Source: Clitoria ternatea
Lineage: Eukaryota > Streptophyta > Magnoliopsida > Fabales > Fabaceae
DNA: 64,000 nucleotides
Direction: 5' to 3'
NCBI GenBank assembly: GCA_037962975.1
Contig: CM075675.1
Location: forward strand, 46,980,501 to 47,044,500
In this document: piece by piece, positions 11,245 through 21,387 of the stretch
Layout of the letters: every line of letters starts with the position of its first letter
How positions within the stretch are numbered: the stretch's first letter is position 1
Made by a program: the position numbers and the translations under genes
The notes under the pieces: model-generated
What the model was told of the DNA's origin: nothing
Database searches by the model: none
Seen by the model: the letters and a program-made list of their open reading frames with translations, nothing else

Positions 11245-14200
11245 ATGGAAGGCGAAGCAAATGACTTGGTGGAAAATCAACCTGAAGGCAGAACCAACAC
11301 AAACGCCTTCAGAAAGCTTAATTTTGAATCTCATGGGGGCAGCTCAAAGAAAATAGTGGCAGTGTCCAACCCCGACCCTCGTGATGAGTTGATCAGTCAA
11401 CTCCAAAAAGAACTCGCAGAATTACGAAGAGAAAGAAGGCAGAGTGAAGACAAGGAGTCATCTCGCACGAGAGACACTCCCTATACAAGTGAAGGAGAAA
11501 AATCCACGACCCTCTAGTATTCAAATATCCCCACGTTTGAGGGGAAAGGACAAACCCATGATTCTGATGATAGAGTTTCTAAGGGAAAGAGGGAGTTGAC
11601 GACAGCATCCCCAGTAACTTATAAGCTCAAAGTTCCCTTTTCAAGGAGGCTTATGAGCATACACATCCCTAAACATCTGCAAACCACTCAGCCACTCTCC
11701 ATCGGAAAATACAGTGGTGAAACCTATAACATCCTTAATTTTTAAAATAAATTTCAATATATCAAATAATATTTTGCAAATAATTCAAATTTCTAAAAAC
11801 AAGAGTCGGATTCGGTGAATAACATGCTCGGTTTTTCATCAATCCGACTGGTTATTTAAAATACAATTAATTTACTTAAATTTCAACAGATTTTGAATTA
11901 AATAAAATTTCAGCATCTATTTTACATAAGCCGACCAGCTCTTTAAAAATATACAAATACATAATTTTCACTCGGTATTATCGTGAGCCGGCCAAGGCTT
12001 TCACTAAAATAAACTCCGAGCTACTGAGTGTCTTCACATATCATGGTTGAGCCCTTCATTCACTGAAAAATAAATGTAGAGGGTAAGCATAACATATCAA
12101 ATAACAGTTATTGAATTGGAATAAAAATCCAATTAATAACTATAAAACCAATACTGATTACACTCGGCAAAAATTCGCACTCGGTAATTCTAGCTCACTC
12201 GGCAAATACATCAAGTCACTTGGTAATAATTTAAATTTCCACTCGGCAATTATAGCCATTTTATCACTCGGTAAACATATCAATTGCACTCTGTGAGTAA
12301 AACATTTCACTCGGCAGATACAGCACATTATACTCGGTAATTAACAAATTATTCATTCTCAAAACTGAGACATATACATATACTCATCAAAACAGCATGT
12401 TCTCACAATAACACATAAAACAGTGTATGCAGATGCTCAACCAAATGGATCCATTAAGTCACATACTTAATCAATGATCAACCAAACGGGATCATTATTA
12501 AGTCTTTCAAATTTTGTGTTGCAACACTGGCTCCCCGAGCCATAATTCAGCTCCTCGCTGATTCGGCCATTTTACAGGTACCAAACCACTCTGCGCCCAT
12601 AATGTAACACTGAGTACCACTCCCAGAGTGATAGCAGTCCTCTACCCAGTGCTACAGGCCGGCCTTGAGTCACACTCAAAGGCGTCCGTGGTATATAGGA
12701 ACCACTTCATCACAATTCATATTCAAACACCACACATGCATCTTATGCATACAAATATCATGAAAAGTTCATGAATCACCATTCATAACATCATCAACTC
12801 ATATCATTCCATTCGGTATAATAACCAACATACATAACTCAATATGAATGGAAAATATGAAACATAAAACGTCATATAGTTGGGGTCTCATAACAACTCA
12901 TACATATATCACATATAGCATATCAACAACACCCCAAATCCATTCATAAACCATGTATTTGAGATGTACGCTCCCCCTACCTGGAAATATGGTATTCCAA
13001 CAGCTTTAAAAGCTTAACCAAGTCACTGTCCACAAATACCGACTGGAATGGCACTGCTACACCAGTCCAAGCTCTTCTTCGTAAAGAGAAAGAACAAAGA
13101 TTTAATTATCTTTATTGTCTAACAGCTCCCAGTAGTGAATTAGAGAGAAAAGGATTATGATGATTTCACTTTCAACAACTTCTCTATTAATCCAATAGCA
13201 GAAGTATTTATATACCTCCCACATTGAAGAGACGTGAATAACTTGAAGTACTCTGCCACACGTTCCTTTAGTAATTAATGAAGGGTTAAGATATTTAATG
13301 AAAGGAGTACAACACATCAAAATGGGTCCCAACTTAGAAAATATCCAAGAAAGGAATCTGCTGGAAGGTAGAAGAACATAATGACGTGGACAGCTTCTAT
13401 CAGACCTGATTCCTCGCTTGAGCGAGAATCATCCAGTAACTAATTTCCATGTTTTCGCTCGAGCGAGATTCCCTCCTACTAGCTACTCATTCGAGCGAGT
13501 ATTGTCCAGTAACGAATTCCACTGGTATTCGCTTGAACGAGGCACCTACTTGCTTAGGCGAAATCCAACCAGAGGCTGTCCTTCGATTCTGTACTCGCCC
13601 ACTCGGCAAGGCTTCCTAGCACTCGGGTTATACCTCTTTCCGAGTCAGAGTCTTATTTCTTTCATTATTCAGAAATTTCTCTACTATAAGGTTACTCAGA
13701 AATCTCCTCGGAATTACTTACTCAGAAAACTTAATCAATCAGAGTTGAAGTCTTTGTCCAGAAGCACTTTTTCTGGAAAGACTTACTCGGAATATTTTAC
13801 TCGGAAGTATCTCAAAATACTTCATTCGGCAACTTAATCGGAAACGTTCCTCTCCGAAACGTTTAACTCGGATTTTCTTTACTTGAACGTGTCTCAATCA
13901 GACACAGCGTCACTTCACTTGGAAATAATTCTCTTAATGATGTTTCACTCGGAAACATCTTAACTTCTCTTAGAATTAATCTTCTGTCTTATTTCACTCG
14001 AAGTCAGATTCATTTCACTCAGAATCTGATTCATTTTACTCAAAAAATCTTACCTTATTCATTTTCCACTCGGAATTTCATTCAGAAATTCTTCTTTAAT
14101 CATTTTTAAGTTATTTTTATAAAAATTATAAAAATCAGGATGTTACAAAACCGATCCTACTAAGCATCTTGATGCTTACGTATTTTAAGCCATGTACTTA

Positions 14201-15931
14201 GGGGCTGATAAAGATGTTATGTGTCGGATGTTCCCAAGAACATTGTCAGAGGAGACCCTCAGCTGGTTCAAAGGTTTGCCATCAGGATCGATAGATTCCT
14301 GGGCTGAAATGGCAACTGTCTTTGAAACTCACTTTGTCATCTCTAGAGATGTTCCCAGGACATCTCATACTTTAGCCCGAATCAAGCAGGGAAAAAACGA
14401 AACTCTAAAAGATTTTCTGAGGAGATTTTACAAGGAAGCATCTCTGGTTCCTAACCTCACAAAATCCATTAAGCTGCATATCGTTATCGAGGCATTGCAG
14501 CCAGGATCAGCCTTCGCCCTCTCACTAGCAAAAAGCCCACCAACAACATTTGAGGAGTTTAGGAAGAAAGCCTCGAAATATGTGGGTATAGAGATGCACT
14601 TAGAGGCTATGGCTGCAAAGACAAAACCACCAGCACCATCTTCATAACCGCGGAGAGATAAGGACAGGATGAGGTCAGGACGCATGGAAAGGCCGTTCAA
14701 TAACCCCAAAGTTAACAACACCTCTTCTCAACGTCAAGAGAGACGCGTCAATTCCTTTAGCCATTATGCACCCCTGACAGCCAGACCATCTCAGATTTTA
14801 AAGGAGGTAGGATGGCCAACATTCAGCATTTACGGCATTAGGAGGCCGACCCCTGTGAAAAGACCAGGGAATCCCCGAAAGTACTGCAATTTTCATGAAC
14901 AAATAGGTCATTCCACCGATGAATGCCAAGCTCTAAAAAAAGCAGTCGAAACGTTAATTAGAGAAGGCAAACTAAAGCAATACTTGTTCAAAGAAAAGTT
15001 CTTTGACAAGGTAGACCGGACTAAGAAAAGAGAAAGAGATCAAGACGACGGAGATGATAATAGCCGTAATCCGGTTAGGAAGTTCTCTACTGCAGAGAAG
15101 CAAAAAGGTGCAATGACTGATGACATAGCTCATAGAGACGATATGCCCCAGCAACAATGTCAAGGTCGGCATGAAGTCATCGATATGATCGCTAGAGGAT
15201 TCGCTGGGGGAGGAGCTTCGATTACAGTCTGTAAGAATCATCACAGAATGATTCTGTCTGTACAAGGAAAAGTTAGAGACAATCGTCCTTATAGAGAAGG
15301 GGTTGAAACTCTAGTAATTTCATTCTCTAATGAGGATTTTGGTCCTACCGTTCTGGGTGGAGACGATGCTGTAGTCATTGTTGCAGTGATAGCCAACAAG
15401 GATGTTCGAAGAATCCTAGTCGACCAGGGAAGTTCCTGTGATATTATTTTTTATAATTGCTTTAAAAGAATGGGTTTCAATGACTCAGACTTACAGCCTT
15501 ACACACAGGAACTAACAGCTTTTAATGGTGCAAAGCAACCAACAAAGGGGTACCTTGACACCCTTATCTCTTTTGAAGGTGAACTAGGGGCCAGAAGGGT
15601 TAAATCCAGAGTGCTAGTAATTGATGTTGAATCACCATTCAACGGCATCATAGGCCGCCCCACCTTGAATGCTATGGAGGCAATCGTTTCAACTCCACAC
15701 CTCCTTATCAAGTTTATCGATAAGGACAATACAGTTTCTTCCATCCGAGGTGACCAAGAGATGGCTAGGTATTGTTATAACCTGAGCCTAAATATGACGA
15801 AGTTGGAGGCATCCAATAAAAAGAGGAAGCTCAATGATTATGGAGCAGCTGTTGGTTCTGTGAGCCTTGTTGATTTAGACCCTAGGTCGGATCAAAAGAT
15901 CGACCCTTTTAATCATTCCGTTGCTATCTAA
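11245..15931 (+). pseudogene. Tat gag-protease, interrupted by a solo LTR and stops
   Basis: One reading frame runs from ATG 11245 to 11724, is cut by a solo LTR (11725-14147, target duplication AAACC) and continues in frame from 14153. Gag capsid-like phrases include MYLGADKDVMCRMFPRTLS and ETLSWFKGLPSGSIDSWAEM. A zinc-knuckle-like YCNFHEQIGHSTDEC follows (near 14880-14925), then the aspartic protease with VRRILVDQGSSCDIIFYNCF (near 15400-15460) and a second conserved phrase, FNGIIGRPTLNAM. Stops within the frame: TAG 11515, TAA 14186 and TAA 14645. After FNHSVAI the frame ends at 15929-15931, exactly where sequence jumps to RT, indicating a deletion. Function in retrotransposition is structural particle protein plus protein processing. 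Confidence 0.88.
11725..14147 (-). mobile_element. Solo LTR in Tat gag, rich in ACTCGG
   Basis: 2,423 bp between perfect target duplications AAACC (11720-11724 and 14148-14152). The plus-strand ends are TATAACATCCT and AGGATGTTACA, an 11-bp inverted terminal match. Read on the minus strand it starts TGTAACATCCT and has a TATA box, TATATAAATAC (around 13205-13216), so the LTR is minus-oriented. It has no coding capacity; the 139-codon ORF at 13418-13837 shows no domain. ACTCGG occurs many times at 12160-12340 and 13590-14090. Four palindromes of the type TCGCTCGAGCGAGA lie at 13410-13550. A solo LTR results from recombination between two LTRs of a full element. Confidence 0.9.
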
Positions 15932-17420
15932 AAGATTTTTACCCTCTTCCTAACATAGATCGGATGGTAGATGATTCCTCTCGTTATCAATACCTGAGCT
16001 TCATGGATGCATACTCAGGTTACAACCAAATTCCGATGTATGAAGAGGATCAAGAAAAGACTGCTTTTGTCAATAATCGTGGTGTTTTTTGTTATACTGT
16101 CATGCCCTTCGGATTAAAAAACGCTGGAGCCACTTATCAGCGAATGATTAACAAGGTATTTGAGGGCATGCACACTAAGCTTGTTGAGGTGTACATTGAT
16201 GATATCATAGCCAAGACGCCGGTAGGAGGTGATCATATTGAAGACTTGCGCCAGTGTTCATCCGTTTGAGAAAGTATAACATGAGGCTAAACCCGTTAAA
16301 ATGCACTTTTGCTGTCCCAGTTGGGAAGTTTTTGGGTTTCATGTTAACTCAACGTTGTATTGAGGCCAATCCAGGGAAATGTCAAATGATTCTCAACATG
16401 CAAAGTTCAAAAAATTTGAAGGAGGTCCAATCCCTGAATGGCAAAGTAGCAGCATTAGCACGGTTCATGCAAAAAATGGCTCACAGCTCACTTCCTCTAT
16501 ATAAAGTGCTAAAAAAGTCCAAAAAATTTGAGTGGGGACAGGAATAAGAACAAGCATTTCAAGAGCTTAAGGAGGTGTTGTCCAAACCTCCTATTCTAAT
16601 GAAACCTGACCCCGGGGACACGCTCATCTTATACTTGGCTATTTCAGATGAAGCTTTGGGCATAGCCTTAGTAAAGGAAACTCTTGATGGACAGAGGCCG
16701 GTATACATTACTAGCAAAACATTACAAGGCGTTGAGATCCGGTATCAAAAAATTGAAAAGGCCGCTCTCGCTGTTGTTTGGGCCTCTCAACGGTTGCGTC
16801 CATATTTTCACGCTCATCCAATCATGGTAAGAACGGACCTACCGCTCTGCTCTGTGTTAATCAAACCTGACCTCGCTGGTAGGATGATCAAATGGTCCAT
16901 TGAACTCTCAGAGTTTGATATATCTTATGAACCTCGAGGCGCTATCAAGGCTCAGGTCCTGGCTGATTTTATCATGGAAATGACAGGGACAAATCCAGCT
17001 ACACCTCATGTTTATTGGACCATCTATGTAGATGGTTCATCGAATCAAAGGGGCTCTGGAGCAGGTGTAGTCCTTGAAAGTGATGACAATGTGCACTTGG
17101 AGATTTCCCTTCACTTTAATTTCAAAACTTCTAACAACCAAGCTGAATACGAAGCTTGTTTGGCTGGGATTCATGCTGTGATTGACATAGGAGCTTCTGA
17201 AGCAACGCTCTGCAGTGATTCACAACTCGTGATTTCACAGATCCTGGGAGATTATCAAGCTCGTGAGCCTCAACTCCAGTTGTACTTAAATTGTGTCAAG
17301 GAGTTGAGAGAGAAATTCTCAAAGATGGAATTTAAACATGTTCCACACGAAGAGAATACCAGAGCGGATATACTTTCCAGATTGCAAGCACCAAACGGCC
17401 AGGCAACACCACAACGTTGA
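15932..17420 (+). pseudogene. Tat reverse transcriptase, RNase H and archaeal-type RNase H
   Basis: Starts abruptly at KDFYPLPNIDRM (from about 15931), so the N-terminal fingers of RT are missing. Then come YLSFMDAYSGYNQIPM, PFGLKNAGATYQRMINKVF and the catalytic box VYIDDIIAKT (16190-16219). A frameshift near 16255 moves the frame, which resumes with RKYNMRLNPLKCTF. A TAA lies at 16545-16547. From 16575 comes the degenerate RNase H (YITSKTLQGVEIRYQKIEKA), then a second RNase H with YVDGSSNQRGSGAGVVLES, NNQAEYEACLAGI and DSQLVISQI. This second, archaeal-type RNase H is the hallmark of Tat elements. Not functional because of the deletion, frameshift and stop. Confidence 0.9.
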
Positions 17421-18697
17421 TCCAAAGCACACTGACGTCACCCAACATTCCTTTTTCCCCCTCTCTAAATGCTATAATGACCAATTCCCTTTATGGAAAC
17501 TCATGGATGGCCCCTTATATTCGTTATCTAGCCGATGGACAGATACCTACGGACAAAAATGAAAGAAAAAGGATAAGAAGGGAGTTGCCATATTTCACCA
17601 TGATCGATGGTAACCTCTACAGAAGGGCCTTTTCAATACCTTATCTGGTTTGTTTGAAGGAAAACGAGGTACAAGGAGTAATGCAAGAGGTGCATGAGGG
17701 CCAATATGGACATCACGCTGGAGGTAGAAGCCTGATGAGAAAAATTCTCAGAGCCAGATATTGGTGGCCTACGATGAAGCAAGATTCTATTGACTTCGTC
17801 AAAAGGTGCGACGCCTGCCAAAGGTTTTCCAACCTTCACCATACACCGGCTGAAGAATTATTTACATTAGCTGTGCCTTAGCCGTTCTACCAATGAGGTC
17901 TGGATATCTTAGAAACATTCCCAACTGCGCCCAGGGGCATTAAATACTTAATTGTGGGTGTTGATTATTTTACAAAGTGGATTGAGGCAGAGCCAGTGGT
18001 CCATATCACTTCAGCCCGAACTCGTCGTTTCATATATGAAAACATCATAACACGATTCGAGGTCCTAGAGCAGATTATTACAGACAACAGCACTCAATTC
18101 ACAGACAAGAAGTTCATAGATTTGCTTGAAGGTTTGGGAATAACCCAAATATTCTCATTTGTCGAACACCCGCAGACTAATGGTCAAGCTGAAGTGGCTA
18201 ACAGAGAAGTGCTGAAAGGGCTGAAGAAATGTCTTGGGGAAGCCAAGGGCGAATGGACAGACCAGTTGTGCCACGTCCTTTGGGCATACCGGACAACGGC
18301 TTATTCATCTACCAACGAATCCCCATATCGTTTGACTTATGGGGTAGAAGCAATGATACCTGTGGAATTACAAACCGCCTCTGTAAGGGTCAAGTACTTC
18401 TCTGAAGAACACAACACAACCAACTTAGCGTCAGAGTTGGATGTAGTTCAAGAGCTCAAAGAGGAAGCATTCATTAGAGACCAGGCCATTAAAGCCAAAG
18501 CCACCCTTTGGTACAACAAACGAGTCCAATCCAGGGCTTTCAACATTGGGGATTTGGTTTTGAGAAAAGCAAGTATGGGAAACAAATTCGTTCATCAGGG
18601 CAAATTAGCCCCGAACTGGGAGGGCCCATACAGGGTATCCAGGGTCACCGGTAAAGGCTCTTACCGCCTAGAAAACCTTGATGGCACACCAATCTGA
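17417..18697 (+). pseudogene. Tat integrase
   Basis: The zinc-binding HHCC domain has HEGQYGHHAGG, RYWWPTMKQD and RCDACQRFSN (17690-17830). The core has VGVDYFTKWIEAEP (first Asp), IITDNSTQF (second Asp) and NGQAEVANREVLKG (Glu). The second motif has DNS where most integrases have DNG. Two stops lie between the domains: TAG 17879-17881 and TGA 17894-17896, in a phrase that the family writes with Trp at both positions (PWPFYQWGLDIL). The C-terminal part contains GDLVLRKASMGNKF and LAPNWEGPYRVSRV. It would insert cDNA into the genome but is inactivated. Confidence 0.9.
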
Positions 18698-19341
18698 AAC
18701 AAATGGAATACCCAAAACTTGCGCATCTATTACAGCTAGCTGCTGAAGTGGCATGCACTCTCCTCTCCTCATCTGAGATTATCCAATGGAGAATTATTTA
18801 TAGCATTATCCAAGCTACGCCTTTATTGTAATTTTTGTTCAAAGAGAATATCATACACCAACTTAACTCTTTCGAGTTTTTCTTTATGCTGTGATTTTCA
18901 GTCTTTCCGGCGTGTACAAACATATTCAGGAAGGATGATCTCAACTACTTATTCTATAGTTGACGATGTAACTCCTCGAATATGTGTGAATGTTTGAAGA
19001 TCAAGCCTTTTTCAAGGAAACCAAATCTCACTTGAAGACCTGGGCGTAGTAGGATTGGTCCTCCTGCAAAGACCATACCGAACCCCAGCAAAAGGGTGCA
19101 GTAGGATCAGACCTTTCCATAAGGCTGTACTGAACCCCATTCAAAGGCCCAGATTGTAGGATTAAACCGAACTCTGGATACGGTTAGTAAGTTTGGCTGA
19201 ACACCGGTGAAGGCTTGGATTGTAGGATTAAAACCGAACTCCACGTACGGTTAGTAGGTTTGGCCAAACACCGGTGAAGGCTTGGGCGCAGTAAGCTAAT
19301 TCTTTTTCAAGACCACGCTGAACCCCAAGTAACGGGCGCAG
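18698..19341. repeat. Tat post-integrase region with degenerate tandem repeats
   Basis: Non-coding. From about 19040 it repeats a unit of roughly 65-70 bases marked by GTAGGATTAAA, CCGAACTC, ACGGTTAGTA and ACACCGGTGAAGGCTTGG. The repeats continue on the far side of the next solo LTR (20705-20820). Such 3' repeat tracts are usual in Tat elements. Confidence 0.65.
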
Positions 19342-20699
19342 TGATGGGCCCGCAAGTGCACGAGGTATCGCGTAATAAAAAGTTATCGTCCCACAGAGAT
19401 TGTTCCCAAGTACAAGTTTTCACAGTGGTTCAATTATCTAGAAAATTATGAAATTAGGTTTGTAACTCAAAAGATTAAGAAAAGCAAAAGTTAAGAAGGA
19501 ATGCTATCTGAAAGAACTAAATTAATTCTGAGATTGAAATAGAACAAATAATGGTGAAACACTTGGGATTTGGTATATGATCATGCCATGTATTTAATTT
19601 TCCTAAGACCTTTCTATTTATTAATTCACGCTCTAAGGTTGGATTTCCGAATTTAATTAAGCCATCTTCTCAGAGTAACATTAATGTGCCCAAATAATAA
19701 AGAACCGCGTTTGATTTATTATATGAACTTGTTAAGAATGGTGAAATCCTATTAAACTTCGAAGCGTCATACCTACTTTCGTGACCTATGATTCTAAGTT
19801 CAATTTCATGCGTTCAAACAACTAATTAATCTTTCGATTCTCTTAGAGTTTAATTTCAATTGATCCTATCTCTAGGTGTTCAAAAGCATTACGCGTTCAT
19901 GGAAATTGAATAGAAGCAATGAATTAATAAACAGAAACATTCAAAAGAAGTTCAATACATAAGCATTGTCACACCCTAATCCCAAGATAACGTTTAGTTA
20001 CACATGCTCAATTCACTACAGCCCATTGATGGAATCATATTCAGAAATTACAGAGAAAGAGAAAACCTAAGAAGAAAGCAAAGAACACAAAGCAAAAGCT
20101 CTCACTTGTGCTTACGAATCCTTCCGAAATCTGCCCAAGGATGTTCTTCAACGCCTATGGTCTTGATTTCTTCAATAATCCCCAAGTGAAACTCTCTCTT
20201 TTTCTTCCTAAAACTGTCCCAAAATGTCTGTGTGTTTAATTCTTTTTAAAACCGTCCCCTAAAACTCCAGAAACTGCTCCCTAAAATAAAGAAACTGTTG
20301 TGCGTGCAAAAACCCACTGGCAGTGGGAAAAACCCACGGCCAGTGGGAAAAACCTACGGCCAGTGGGTTTCTCTGGACCCCAATTTGTGCATGTTTTTGT
20401 CACAGGGCAGCAAGATCCACTGGCAGTGGGAAAAACCCACGGCCAGTGGGTTTCTCTGGACTTCACGTTGCTGCTTTTTGATGGCTTGAAACCCTTCTAT
20501 TTATCCGATGCTTCCTCGAATGCTTCTCGTTTGGAATGTATGTACCTGTAAACAAGCTATTCCTATAAAAAATTGAAACACCCGAGTAACAAATGCGGAA
20601 TGAAAGAAAAAATACTTGGAATTAGGGATAAGATAAGACAAATGACCTAGAAAAACTAAATAAAAAGCCACTAAAATCATGCAAACAAAACACCTATCA
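19342..20699. mobile_element. Solo LTR inside the Tat 3' region
   Basis: 1,358 bp beginning TGATGGGCCC and ending CACCTATCA, flanked by CGCAG (19337-19341 and 20700-20704), a perfect 5-bp duplication. TG/CA ends with a short inverted match and no coding sequence fit a solo LTR. The small ORFs at 20281-20551 fall in a palindrome-rich tandem repeat, listed separately. Family not recognised; orientation uncertain. Confidence 0.85.
20309..20465. repeat. Palindromic tandem repeat, about 20-bp units
   Basis: Five or six units of the form CCCACGGCCAGTGGGAAAAA or CCCACTGGCAGTGGG. The core CCACTGGCAGTGG is a perfect odd palindrome. Two blocks (20309-20375 and 20415-20461) are separated by about 40 bases and both end in TTTCTCTGGAC. 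Strong local hairpins are expected on either strand. Confidence 0.85.
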
Positions 20700-20704
20700 C
20701 GCAG

Positions 20705-21387
20705 TAGGTTGAGAATTAGCCCTGTTCTGAACCCCGTGTTGAAGGCTTGGAGGAGGGTAGGATGGAATCCAAACTCTAAGTACAGGTAGTAGGTTCGGCC
20801 GAACGCTGGTGGAGACATAAGGTTACTCTTCTGGTTGGGAAATTCTCTTGTAGGATAAAGACCCAGTAGACATCGTCACGATTACTTTCCCTCAGGATGA
20901 ATACTCCCAACCATTCTCACGCTGAAAACGTGTTTCCTCATGCTGACGACGTGTCTCCCACGAGGGCAACCCCCATTATGGTACTTATAATCATCAAAGG
21001 ATAAGTTACTCTTACAGATCTCGTATTTGCCAAATGTTATGTTTAAGTGACAACATCGTCACGACACAATTTCAATACAATACAACATTCTATATAACGA
21101 GCCTTTGTTACTAAAGTATCCATACATGGGGACAGTAATTATATGTTACTATCCATTTTAGATTCTACATATCTAAATCTGGACTGATTCGTTACACATA
21201 CAATGATTCTATTTAAATTATTTTCAATAAGCAGACGTATAAAGGAAGTTGTAATTTCATAAATGATCCCAAATTACATAAATGACTGATAGAAATCTGG
21301 AGCTAATCCCGGAATACTTCAATAAAAGCAATAAGAAAAGGAAGCCGCTACTTCTTCTGGCTTGTCCCTCCGCCCTCTTCCTTGCCT
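20705..21387. other. Tat 3' non-coding stretch before antisense copy A
   Basis: Continues the degenerate repeats of the post-integrase region, then AT-rich sequence. From about 21115 it becomes alignable to 25310 onward, the left limit of the tandem duplication that carries the antisense genes (shared phrase TGGGGACAGTA). Confidence 0.6.

Noticed and set aside
13418..13837. 139-codon ORF inside the solo LTR
   Set aside because: Lies wholly in an LTR with ACTCGG repeats, antisense to the LTR TATA box; no domain phrase.
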